Shown piece by piece: positions 1 to 6,843 of a stretch of DNA of 12,261 bases (the stretch's first letter is position 1; each line of letters opens with the position of its first letter). Position numbers and translations under genes: made by a program. The DNA comes from Candidatus Bathyarchaeota archaeon (GTDB lineage: Archaea > Thermoproteota > Bathyarchaeia > Bathyarchaeales > Bathyarchaeaceae). Location of the stretch: assembly GCA_020350305.1 (NCBI GenBank), contig CP070709.1, positions 340,596-352,856 on the forward strand, given 5' to 3'. The notes below the pieces were generated by a model. The model was given only the letters and a program-made list of their open reading frames with translations, was not told the DNA's origin and made no database searches.

Positions 1-206
1 CTTCCAATGTCTCCGCCGGGAAAGAAAATGGGCTTCACCGCGTGCGAGTCAGACTTCAAAACTATGTTGCTAATCACTGCCGCATCGTCTAGCGCTTCCA
101 ACGGAACCTCAGCACTGCTTCCGCCGAGATATTTTAACACGTAGTTCTTAATCAGGTGGTTCATTATGGTTCCGCCGGCGCCATGGGCCATAGTGATTTG
201 TTTCAT
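1..206 (-). CDS. hypE: Hydrogenase maturation protein HypE, N-terminal part (runs off the left edge)
   Basis: HypE is a PurM/AIR-synthase-like ATPase that dehydrates the thiocarbamoyl group transferred by HypF to make the cyanide ligands of the [NiFe]-hydrogenase centre in the cytoplasm. The first 68 residues are visible. They contain the N-terminal MAHGAGG stretch, the LDDAAVI motif at about 39-45 and a DSHAVKPIFFPGGDIG stretch at about 53-68, a combination typical of HypE rather than its relatives ThiL, SelD or PurM. The ATG at 204-206 is preceded by GAGGAG (216-221 on the plus strand) at a 9-nt spacing, which fixes the start. The gene diverges from the polyferredoxin/hdrA genes. Its presence implies that the organism makes at least one [NiFe] hydrogenase, which fits the MvhD domain of the neighbouring HdrA. 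The 3' part is outside the window, so completeness is unknown. Confidence 0.9.
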   Translation of the reverse strand, partial: MKQITMAHGAGGTIMNHLIKNYVLKYLGGSSAEVPLEALDDAAVISNIVLKSDSHAVKPIFFPGGDIG

Positions 207-252
207 GGTCAAGCTCTCCTCACAACATTGAGTGCGGGTTGTCTTAAGAGTC

Positions 253-263
253 TTATTAATATC
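253..263 (-). promoter_or_regulatory. Possible TATA box for hypE
   Basis: On the minus strand the sequence reads ATATTAATAAG about 50 nt upstream of the hypE start. Transcription would begin about 25 nt downstream, near 230, leaving a short leader that contains the GAGGAG ribosome site. This is supported only by AT-rich composition and spacing. Confidence 0.35.
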
Positions 264-306
264 TCTGCGGTCATGAATGCATCAAAGTTCAAAGAAACGA
301 TTAATG

Positions 307-314
307 TTTAAATA
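307..314 (+). promoter_or_regulatory. Likely TATA box for the polyferredoxin-hdrA-lplA genes
   Basis: TTTAAATA matches the archaeal TATA-box consensus and stands out in the 174-bp divergent spacer between hypE and the polyferredoxin gene. The expected start of transcription is near 337, giving a leader of roughly 40-45 nt. No other strong box lies upstream of hdrA or lplA, so this may drive all three genes. Confidence 0.5.
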
Positions 315-380
315 GCAGTTTACATCGCCTAAATATCTTCAAAGGGTTTGCTGTACAGTCCCTTGCGTGGATGAAACAAG

Positions 381-1304
381 ATGCCTATGAAACTGATGAA
401 AAACGAGACGGAAAAAGAACTTGTAATCAAGAGAATTTTACATACAAAAAACTACTCTTTAATCTTGGATAAGACGTTGTGCACGGGATGTGAAATCTGT
501 AAGGAAATCTGTCCCAAAGAGGCTATTGAAATCAAAACGTTTCCTAGAGTGGCAGAAGAAAAGTTGAAACATCCTATTATAGATGTGGATGAGCAGAAGT
601 GTCATTTCTGCGGGATATGTAGCTCTCTCTGCCCTTTTGGAGCGTTGGAAGTAAGGGTTGACGGCGAACACGTGATTCCTGTGGTCAAGACCGAAAGCTT
701 CCCTGAACTCATTCGGGAAATCGACATCGACACAACAAAATGCGACGTACAATGCGTGGAATGCGAGAAGGCTTGCCCACTTGAACTCATCAGAGTTAGT
801 GTTCGAACTCCCGATGGTAAGGAAATTACGGACACAGAGTCCATACGAAATAAGGAAAAGCTTACGGTTGTTGTAGATGTAAAAAAGGAGTTTTGCCCGT
901 GCTGTCGAGTGTGCGAACTGAAATGTCCCTATGACGCTATTCATGTGAAAAAAATCTTTCATGGAACCATCAAGATAAATCAAGAGAAGTGCCCAGATGG
1001 CTGCCAGGATTGTCTCGATGTCTGCCCGATTACGGGCGCGCTCTATCTTTCAGAAGATGGGAAAGTACACGTTAACGAATTGCACTGCGTTTACTGTGGT
1101 GTCTGCAAAATCGTTTGCCCTGAAGAAGGGGCACTTGAACTCCAGAGAACAAAAATACGACACACACCAGTTCATTCTGGTGCGTGGAACAAAGCTCTCG
1201 AAAAGTTGACATCAACCAAAGAGTTGACGAAGGAGTTGCAGACCAAGGGTTCAACCAAAGTTCGAGAATCAGTGGAGAAGAGATTGGGTTTGAGGAAAGC
1301 ATAA
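381..1304 (+). CDS. Polyferredoxin with six [4Fe-4S] motifs, FwdF/FmdF-like
   Basis: This is an iron-sulfur electron-wire protein of 307 residues, cytoplasmic, with no signal peptide or membrane segment. Six four-cysteine motifs are visible, starting at residues C34, C74, C121, C172, C204 and C236. Four are CxxCxxCxxxCP; the third and fifth are CxxxCxxCxxxCP. The spacing of motifs one to three and the intervening acidic stretch resemble FwdF/FmdF, the polyferredoxin subunit of formylmethanofuran dehydrogenase, although that protein usually carries more clusters (about eight motifs). MvhB-type or HdrA-associated polyferredoxins are alternatives. The C-terminal 50 residues (about 258-307) are free of cysteines, basic and probably helical, and may be a docking tail. 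The stop overlaps the hdrA start (TAATG), so the two proteins are probably translated together and are likely partners. The start at 381 has only a weak upstream ribosome site (GTGGATGA); the ATG at 396 is a less likely alternative. Confidence 0.85.
   Translation: MPMKLMKNETEKELVIKRILHTKNYSLILDKTLCTGCEICKEICPKEAIEIKTFPRVAEEKLKHPIIDVDEQKCHFCGICSSLCPFGALEVRVDGEHVIPVVKTESFPELIREIDIDTTKCDVQCVECEKACPLELIRVSVRTPDGKEITDTESIRNKEKLTVVVDVKKEFCPCCRVCELKCPYDAIHVKKIFHGTIKINQEKCPDGCQDCLDVCPITGALYLSEDGKVHVNELHCVYCGVCKIVCPEEGALELQRTKIRHTPVHSGAWNKALEKLTSTKELTKELQTKGSTKVRESVEKRLGLRKA
1291..1299 (+). promoter_or_regulatory. Ribosome binding site that sets the hdrA start
   Basis: TGAGGAAAG, with a GAGG core at 1292-1295, lies 8 nt before the ATG at 1304-1306. 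This supports starting hdrA there rather than at the in-frame ATG at 1184, which would overlap the polyferredoxin by about 120 nt and add 40 residues with no HdrA resemblance. Confidence 0.7.
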
Positions 1305-3727
1305 TGTCAGAAGAACCGAGGATAGGAGTTTTTATCTGCCACTGTGGTCTCAACATTGCAGGAGTAATCGACGTAGAGGAACTCACCGAGTACGCTCGCA
1401 CATTACCCAACGTGGTTTGTGCCATACGCAACCGCTACACATGCGCAGACCCAGGGCAAGAGGAAATCAGAAAGGCAGTAAAAGAGCACAAGCTGAACAG
1501 AGTTGTTGTCGCAGCTTGTTCCCCACGTATGCATGAACCCACCTTTCGCAGATGCGTCGCCGAAGCAGGATTAAACCCGTATCTTTTTGAGATGGCGAAC
1601 ATAAGGGAATTCTCTTCGTGGTGTCACCCAAGTACGCCGAAAGAAGCCACCGAGAAGGCAAAAGACATCGTGAAGATGGCGGTTGCGAAAGTAAGGCTGT
1701 TTCGGCCTCTCGAAACAATGGAGGTGCCCGTTACTAACAAGGCACTCATCATAGGTGGAGGAATCGCGGGGATAAGCACTGCGCTAGATCTCGCCGACAT
1801 GGGGTTCAAAGTTTACCTTGTAGAAAGAAGTGAAAGCATTGGGGGACACATGGCCCAGCTTGACAAGACTTTTCCAACGTTGGACTGTTCAATTTGTATT
1901 GAAGGACCAAAAATGGTCGATGTCTCCCGGCATCCTAACATCGAAATAATCTCGTACGCCGACGTTCTCAGTGTGCAGGGTTTCGTGGGAAACTTTAGAG
2001 TGAAAATTCGGAAAAATCCGCGATATATCATTGCAGATAGCTGCACAGGTTGCGGCGAGTGCCGCGATGTTTGCCCGATAGAAATCCCCAACAAATGGGA
2101 CATGAACATGGGCGTAAGAAAGGCAATTTCTGTTCCGTTCGATCAGGCGGTTCCACTTGTTTACACGATAAACATGGATTACTGCATTGAATGTTACAAG
2201 TGTGTAGATATCTGTGGTGCACGTCAAGCCATCAATTTTGATCAGAAAGCTGAGGAAATCGAACTTGAGGTAGGAACAATTATCACCGCAACTGGATTTG
2301 ACATCTACCTACCATACGACGACAGCCTGTATGGCTACGGAAAGTATGACAATGTTATCACAGCGTTAGAATTGGAGAGATTGATTCTGGCCGCTGGTCC
2401 AACCGGTGGAAAAGTTGTGCGCGCTTCTGATGGAAAGAAGCCAAAGGTCGTTGTATTCATTCAATGCGTTGGTTCAAGGGATGTAAACAAGTATGAATAT
2501 TGTTCAGGCTTCTGTTGCATGTACTCGCTGAAACACGCCGTTCAGCTCAAGGAGAAATACAAGGAGGACGTAGAGGTTTACATCCTCTACATGGACATGC
2601 GTACCCATTTCAAGGGCTATGAGGAATTTTATCGAAGGGCCCGCGAGCTGGGAGCCAACTTCATTCGAGGTAGAGCTGTACATATTCTTGAAGATCCGAA
2701 GACAAAAAACCTAACTGTTCGCGCAGAGGACATGACACTCGGTGAACTAGTCGAGCTAGAGGCAGAGCTTGTAGTTCTGGCCACTGCCGCCATCCCCACA
2801 AAGGGAACTGATGAAATGGCGAGAATTCTTAGCGTCACACGCGGGGCTGACGGTTTCTTCATGGAAAGCCATCCAAAGCTGAAGCCGATCGACACAGCTG
2901 TGGACGGAGTTTTCTTGGCAGGTGCTTGTCAAGGGCTGAAAGACATACCCTACTCTGTGTCTCAGGGAAGCGGAGCTGCAGCGCGAGCTGCAACCATACT
3001 TTCTAAGCCTACATGGAAGATTGAACCGATCATTGCCTTGGTAACCCCTGATAAGTGTCGCAATACCCGGGTGAAGTGTGGGGTTTGTGCAAAAAAATGT
3101 CCTTATGGAGCAATAAAGGCTCCAGAAGGGCAACCAGCTGAAGTCACAGCGGCGATGTGTCATGGGTGTGGCACATGTGTTGCCGAATGTCCATCCGACG
3201 CCATCACTCAGATGCATTTCACAGATGCACAGATTTTTGCGCAGATTCGAGCTGCTTTGGAGGAGAATCCTGAGGATAAGATACTTGGTATTCTGTGTAA
3301 CTGGTGCAGCTATGCGGGTGCTGACTTGGCGGGTACGAGCCGTTTTGAGTATCCGCCCAATCTGCGGGCTGTGAGGGTAATGTGTTCTGGACGCGTGGAC
3401 CGAGACTTTGTTATGGAGGCATTTAGGCTCGGCGCTGGCATGGTCTTGGTGGGTGCCTGCCACCTACCATACGACTGCCATTATATTTCGGGAAACGTTG
3501 CGATGAAAGTTAGGATGGAAGCGCTAGCGAAAATGCTTGAAAAACTTGGGCTTAGTCAAGAAAGATTCAGAGTTGAATATGTATCCGCTGCAGAAGGAGT
3601 GAAGTTCGCAGAACTCAACAAAGAGATGACAGAACAGCTGAAGTCACTGGGAAAGGCAAAAGTCAAAGCTGAAAATGAGAAACTGCGACCAATGCTGGAA
3701 AAGATGCTTACACGGAAGAAAGCGTAA
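1304..3727 (+). CDS. hdrA: Heterodisulfide reductase subunit A fused to an MvhD domain (HdrA2-type)
   Basis: This is an 807-residue flavin and iron-sulfur protein, the central electron-distributing subunit of Hdr complexes. Visible in order: an N-terminal domain with C12-H-C14-G; a thioredoxin-reductase-like FAD domain with GGGIAG at 151-156 and the LDCSICIEGPKMV stretch at about 194; an inserted two-cluster ferredoxin (C247/250/253/257 and C294/297/300/304); the remainder of the FAD domain; a second ferredoxin (C585/592/595/599 and C619/622/625/629); and from about 660 an MvhD/FrhD-like domain with C665, C668, C694, C719 and C725, expected to hold a [2Fe-2S] cluster. The same HdrA-MvhD fusion is known from HdrA2 of Methanosarcina, whose complex bifurcates or confurcates electrons. 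HdrB and HdrC do not follow here, so they must be encoded elsewhere or be replaced. The stop-start overlap with the polyferredoxin gene suggests a shared complex. Family assignment is secure; the electron partners are inferred. Confidence 0.93.
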   Translation: MSEEPRIGVFICHCGLNIAGVIDVEELTEYARTLPNVVCAIRNRYTCADPGQEEIRKAVKEHKLNRVVVAACSPRMHEPTFRRCVAEAGLNPYLFEMANIREFSSWCHPSTPKEATEKAKDIVKMAVAKVRLFRPLETMEVPVTNKALIIGGGIAGISTALDLADMGFKVYLVERSESIGGHMAQLDKTFPTLDCSICIEGPKMVDVSRHPNIEIISYADVLSVQGFVGNFRVKIRKNPRYIIADSCTGCGECRDVCPIEIPNKWDMNMGVRKAISVPFDQAVPLVYTINMDYCIECYKCVDICGARQAINFDQKAEEIELEVGTIITATGFDIYLPYDDSLYGYGKYDNVITALELERLILAAGPTGGKVVRASDGKKPKVVVFIQCVGSRDVNKYEYCSGFCCMYSLKHAVQLKEKYKEDVEVYILYMDMRTHFKGYEEFYRRARELGANFIRGRAVHILEDPKTKNLTVRAEDMTLGELVELEAELVVLATAAIPTKGTDEMARILSVTRGADGFFMESHPKLKPIDTAVDGVFLAGACQGLKDIPYSVSQGSGAAARAATILSKPTWKIEPIIALVTPDKCRNTRVKCGVCAKKCPYGAIKAPEGQPAEVTAAMCHGCGTCVAECPSDAITQMHFTDAQIFAQIRAALEENPEDKILGILCNWCSYAGADLAGTSRFEYPPNLRAVRVMCSGRVDRDFVMEAFRLGAGMVLVGACHLPYDCHYISGNVAMKVRMEALAKMLEKLGLSQERFRVEYVSAAEGVKFAELNKEMTEQLKSLGKAKVKAENEKLRPMLEKMLTRKKA

Positions 3728-3765
3728 GTCGCGCTCATCTTCTGTCAAGACTAGATATCCGGAAA

Positions 3766-3770
3766 AGGTG
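3766..3770 (+). promoter_or_regulatory. Ribosome binding site supporting the TTG start of lplA
   Basis: AGGTG ends 7 nt before the TTG at 3778, in the 50-bp gap after hdrA. It is the only plausible ribosome site here and decides for the TTG start. Confidence 0.55.
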
Positions 3771-3777
3771 CTTACAC

Positions 3778-4560
3778 TTGAGTGTTTGGAGGTTTCTCAA
3801 GCTAGAAGTGAAGGACGCGTTTACGAACATGGCTGTTGACGAAGCCATCCTGTCAGCTAGAATAGCGAGCATGGTGCCAAACACTCTGCGCTTTTACAGC
3901 TGGAAACCTTCAGCAGTGTCTATTGGACGTTTTCAAGATGTTTTCAACGAGGTCTATGTGGAAAACTGTCGAAAGCATGAAGTGGACATCGTGAGAAGAA
4001 TCACGGGTGGGGGAGCCGTGTACCATGATCATGTTGGAGAGATAACCTACAGCGTGGTCGTAAAAGGGAGTGATCTGGGGTTTGTGGATGTGGCTTCTAC
4101 TTACGACATGATATGCAAGGGGCTGATCGAAGCAGCCAAAATGTTGGGAATTTCCGCTGACTTCAACCTAGGAGACCCAAAAAAATGTCCAAACGTTACC
4201 ATAAATAGAAGAAAAATCTCTGGAAGCGCTCAGTCCCGCAGGAAGGGGGTACTGCTTCAACACGGAACGTTTCTGTTAGACACAAACCTCGAGAAGATGT
4301 TCACGTTCCTTAGAGTTCCGTGGGCCAAAACGTGTATGGAAGTGATACCCGTAGCGGAGAAACGGCTAACATCCGTAAAGGAAGAACTCGGAACAAGCAT
4401 ATCGATGAAAGAGGCACATCAAGCTTTGGTTCGAGGCTTTCAAAAAACATTCGAAACACAACCCAAGGAAGGGAAGCTGACAAGCTACGAACAAAAACTT
4501 GCTGAAAAACTTCGTAGAGAAAAGTTTGCCACAGACCTTTGGAATTTTGAAGGAAAATAG
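3778..4560 (+). CDS. lplA: Lipoate-protein ligase A family protein (single catalytic domain)
   Basis: This is a 260-residue member of the biotin/lipoate ligase fold family that attaches lipoate, or octanoate, to carrier proteins. The lipoyl-adenylate loop RRITGGGAVYHD is at 73-84, followed by RRKISGSAQ at 144-152 with the expected catalytic K146, then the QHGTFLLD stretch at 161-168. At 260 residues it lacks the C-terminal accessory domain of bacterial LplA (about 340). This matches archaeal enzymes such as that of Thermoplasma, which need a separate LplB protein; no lplB is seen here. A LipM-type octanoyltransferase is a less likely alternative: C137 lies closer to the lysine than the LipM catalytic cysteine does. 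The start is TTG, supported by AGGTG at 3766-3770, 7 nt upstream; the first internal ATG (residue 18) would remove a conserved N-terminal segment. It follows hdrA by 50 bp and may be co-transcribed. It ends in TAG, 7 bp from the convergent hppA stop. Confidence 0.88.
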   Translation: MSVWRFLKLEVKDAFTNMAVDEAILSARIASMVPNTLRFYSWKPSAVSIGRFQDVFNEVYVENCRKHEVDIVRRITGGGAVYHDHVGEITYSVVVKGSDLGFVDVASTYDMICKGLIEAAKMLGISADFNLGDPKKCPNVTINRRKISGSAQSRRKGVLLQHGTFLLDTNLEKMFTFLRVPWAKTCMEVIPVAEKRLTSVKEELGTSISMKEAHQALVRGFQKTFETQPKEGKLTSYEQKLAEKLRREKFATDLWNFEGK

Positions 4561-4567
4561 TTCGCTG

Positions 4568-6661
4568 TTAAACAAGCAGTAGCAATAAGATTAGAGGGGC
4601 AATAAGGTTTGCTACCAAGCCCATTACGCAGATCTGAGTGTTCAAGGATGGTCCTGCCGTGTCTTTGAACGGGTCTCCTACGGTGTCGCCTACGACTGCG
4701 GCTTTATGTGCATCTGATCCTGTGCCGCCTAGAGCTCCTGCTTCAATGTATTTCTTAGCGTTGTCCCACAATCCCCCTGAGTTAGCCATCAGCAGGGCAA
4801 ACACCAAACCAGAGAATATGCTGCCAGCCAAGTAGCCACCCAAAGCTTCTATGCCAGCTTCATAACCAGCCAAGTAGCCAGGTAAGAAGCCAATGACTAT
4901 GGTAACGACAATCGATAGAACGCTTGGGAGCATAAGCTCCTTCAAGGCGCCTTTAGTAGCTATGTCAACGCATGCTGCATAGTCAGGTTTTACTCCTTCT
5001 TTCCCCTCCTTCAACCCAGGGATTTCTCTGAACTGTCTTCTGATCTCTTCAATCATTCTTGAAGCGTTCCTACCTACACCAAGCATCACCAAAGCCGAAA
5101 ACAATGGTGGCATTGCAAGTCCAACGAAGACTCCAAGCAGAACATACGGGTTCATCAAGCTAAAGGCGAGTTCTTCCGCTGCATGCTGACCCACTTTACT
5201 CGCAACTGTCTCTACATACGCGGCAAGTAGTGAAATGACCGTCAGTCCAGCAGCACCTATTGCAAAACCCTTTGATATCGCCTTCGTCGTGTTCCCAGCT
5301 GCGTCTAGTTTGTCAAGTATTTCGACGACACCTTCGGTTTCTCCTGACTGCTCAGCAATTCCCTTGGCGTTGTCTCCTATGGGTCCGTACGCGTCGTTGG
5401 CAACAATATGCCCTACGATTGATAGCATTCCAAAGGCAGCTACTCCTATGCCAAAAGTTCCGTACACAAAGTATGCCATCGCAGTCGCGATGCCGATTCC
5501 AAGGAGGGGTGGAAGTACACTCGCCAAACCATATGAGAACCCAGTTATTATGTTAGTTGCCGTTCCCGTCGTCGATGCTTCAGCAGTTTTTTTTACAGGA
5601 GGCCTGTTTATGGACGTGAAATAGTCTGATGTTATGCCGATAATGATTCCTGCTACCAATCCAGTGACGGCCGCCAGCCAGATTTCAAATGGGTATCCTA
5701 GATACGTGACCGCAAAAAAAGTCAAAGCAGCGAAGACCGCACATGTTATGTATGTTCCCATGTTGAGAGCCTTTCCAGGATCACCTTTCTTGCTAACTCT
5801 CGTAACAACAACGCCTAGAAGAGAAGCGAATATTCCCAGACCTGCGAGTATAAGTGGCAAATGCATCATTTTTGTCCCCCAAGTCGCAGCTAAAGCTTGT
5901 CCAAGTATCATTGCTGCTACCAGAGAGGCAATGTAAGAGTCGATCATATCAGCACCCATACCGGCGACATCACCAACGTTGTCGCCTACGTTGTCTGCGA
6001 TAACAGCAGGGTTTCTCGGGTCGTCTTCAGGGATGCTGAGTTCAACTTTGCCAACTAGATCAGCGCTTATGTCTGCAGTCTTTGTGTAGATCCCTCCTCC
6101 GGCTTTTGCAAATAAAGCTAGGGCACTTGCACCAAAGCTGAAACCGAGAATAATTGTCAGATTGGTTACTGCATCTAATCCTCGCGCTACACCTATCCCA
6201 TATACTACACTTATTCCAAGCACGCCCAATCCAACAGCAGATAATCCCATCACTGCCCCTGCGCGAAATGCGATTGGAAATGCCTTGTGTATACCCTGTC
6301 TCGCTGCACTAGTTGTTCTCACATTTCCCTTTAGCGCTACATCCATACCGAAAAGGCCGGCCAAAGCAGAGCAAGCTGAACCAAACAGGTATGCTAGCGC
6401 TAAACTGAGGTTATTGAGCACGTTCGTGCTGGTCCAAATGGGGTCTGGGAGAAAGACACCAAGCACAATGGCTACGATTATCACGAAATATGCAAGAGTG
6501 CGGTATTCTCTTTTCAGAAACGCGTCTGCGCCCTCCTTTATTGCTCCAGCAATTTCCTGCATTTTCTTGTTTCCGCTGTCTTGTTTGTTCACGTAGCGAA
6601 ACAGGTAGAGCACTGCTACTATTGAGATTAAAGCTGAAATTGGTGCCAACAGCCATTCCAT
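4568..6661 (-). CDS. hppA: Membrane-bound proton-pumping pyrophosphatase, K+-independent type
   Basis: This is a 697-residue integral membrane enzyme that hydrolyses pyrophosphate and pumps ions out of the cytoplasm; about 16 hydrophobic helices are expected for the family and the sequence fits. Substrate-binding motifs are intact: KAGGGIYTKTADISAD at 186-201, DNVGDNVGD at 223-231, GDNAKGIAEQSG at 429-440, and GSDAHKAAVVGDTVGDPFKD at 648-667. After GNTT there is a lysine (K460), where K+-dependent enzymes have alanine; Lys here is the known mark of K+-independent enzymes, which pump protons. The semi-conserved glutamate of the ESY/ESF/ETY motif in helix 6 is aspartate (D241). The start is fixed by GGAGTGA (6668-6674), 6 nt upstream of the ATG. 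The gene converges on lplA with a 7-bp gap and diverges from a calcium-type P-ATPase. It lets the cell recover energy from the pyrophosphate released by biosynthesis and by ligases such as LplA. Confidence 0.96.
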   Translation of the reverse strand: MEWLLAPISALISIVAVLYLFRYVNKQDSGNKKMQEIAGAIKEGADAFLKREYRTLAYFVIIVAIVLGVFLPDPIWTSTNVLNNLSLALAYLFGSACSALAGLFGMDVALKGNVRTTSAARQGIHKAFPIAFRAGAVMGLSAVGLGVLGISVVYGIGVARGLDAVTNLTIILGFSFGASALALFAKAGGGIYTKTADISADLVGKVELSIPEDDPRNPAVIADNVGDNVGDVAGMGADMIDSYIASLVAAMILGQALAATWGTKMMHLPLILAGLGIFASLLGVVVTRVSKKGDPGKALNMGTYITCAVFAALTFFAVTYLGYPFEIWLAAVTGLVAGIIIGITSDYFTSINRPPVKKTAEASTTGTATNIITGFSYGLASVLPPLLGIGIATAMAYFVYGTFGIGVAAFGMLSIVGHIVANDAYGPIGDNAKGIAEQSGETEGVVEILDKLDAAGNTTKAISKGFAIGAAGLTVISLLAAYVETVASKVGQHAAEELAFSLMNPYVLLGVFVGLAMPPLFSALVMLGVGRNASRMIEEIRRQFREIPGLKEGKEGVKPDYAACVDIATKGALKELMLPSVLSIVVTIVIGFLPGYLAGYEAGIEALGGYLAGSIFSGLVFALLMANSGGLWDNAKKYIEAGALGGTGSDAHKAAVVGDTVGDPFKDTAGPSLNTQICVMGLVANLIAPLILLLLLV

Positions 6662-6843
6662 TTCAATTCACTCCAAGGCTAGACTAAATATTATCCGTTG
6701 AATAGCAGATACGCCTCTTTTAACTGTTTCCTCTTTTTCGCTTTGTACCAGCATACATGCACTGATTTTGAGCGAAAATCCTTTTTAGGAACTAGAATAT
6801 TTTAGAAGTCTAAACGCAAGGTTATTGGAGCCGATGAAGGAAT
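6662..6843. promoter_or_regulatory. Divergent promoter region between hppA and the P-type ATPase, with short inverted repeats
   Basis: The 182-bp spacer must hold both promoters. For the ATPase, AATATTTTA at 6796-6804 is a TATA-like box about 44 nt before its start. For hppA a possible box on the minus strand is TTAAAAGA at 6716-6723. Three short inverted repeats follow each other: GATTTT/AAAATC (6764-6780, 5-nt loop), TCCT/AGGA (6779-6790) and TTTAGA/TCTAAA (6801-6814, 2-nt spacer). The last overlaps the end of the ATPase TATA-like box and is a candidate operator. Confidence 0.4.

Noticed and set aside
1184..1303. A 40-codon upstream extension of hdrA starting at an ATG inside the polyferredoxin gene
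   Set aside because: It lies in a second frame of the polyferredoxin gene, shows no HdrA-like sequence, and the ATG at 1304 has a well-spaced GAGG.
2756..3463. A 235-codon open frame on the minus strand inside hdrA
   Set aside because: It is fully antisense to the strongly supported HdrA and its translation has no recognisable domain.
4558..4605. Read-through of the lplA TAG as a sense codon
   Set aside because: The extension would be only 14 residues to TAA, would overlap the convergent hppA gene, and the protein already ends at the length and sequence typical of the family. The TAG is best taken as a normal stop.
5235..6596. Several open frames of 100-144 codons on the plus strand opposite hppA
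   Set aside because: Their Ala/Pro/Ser-rich translations are what the reverse complement of a hydrophobic membrane-protein gene gives; hppA motifs are complete on the other strand.
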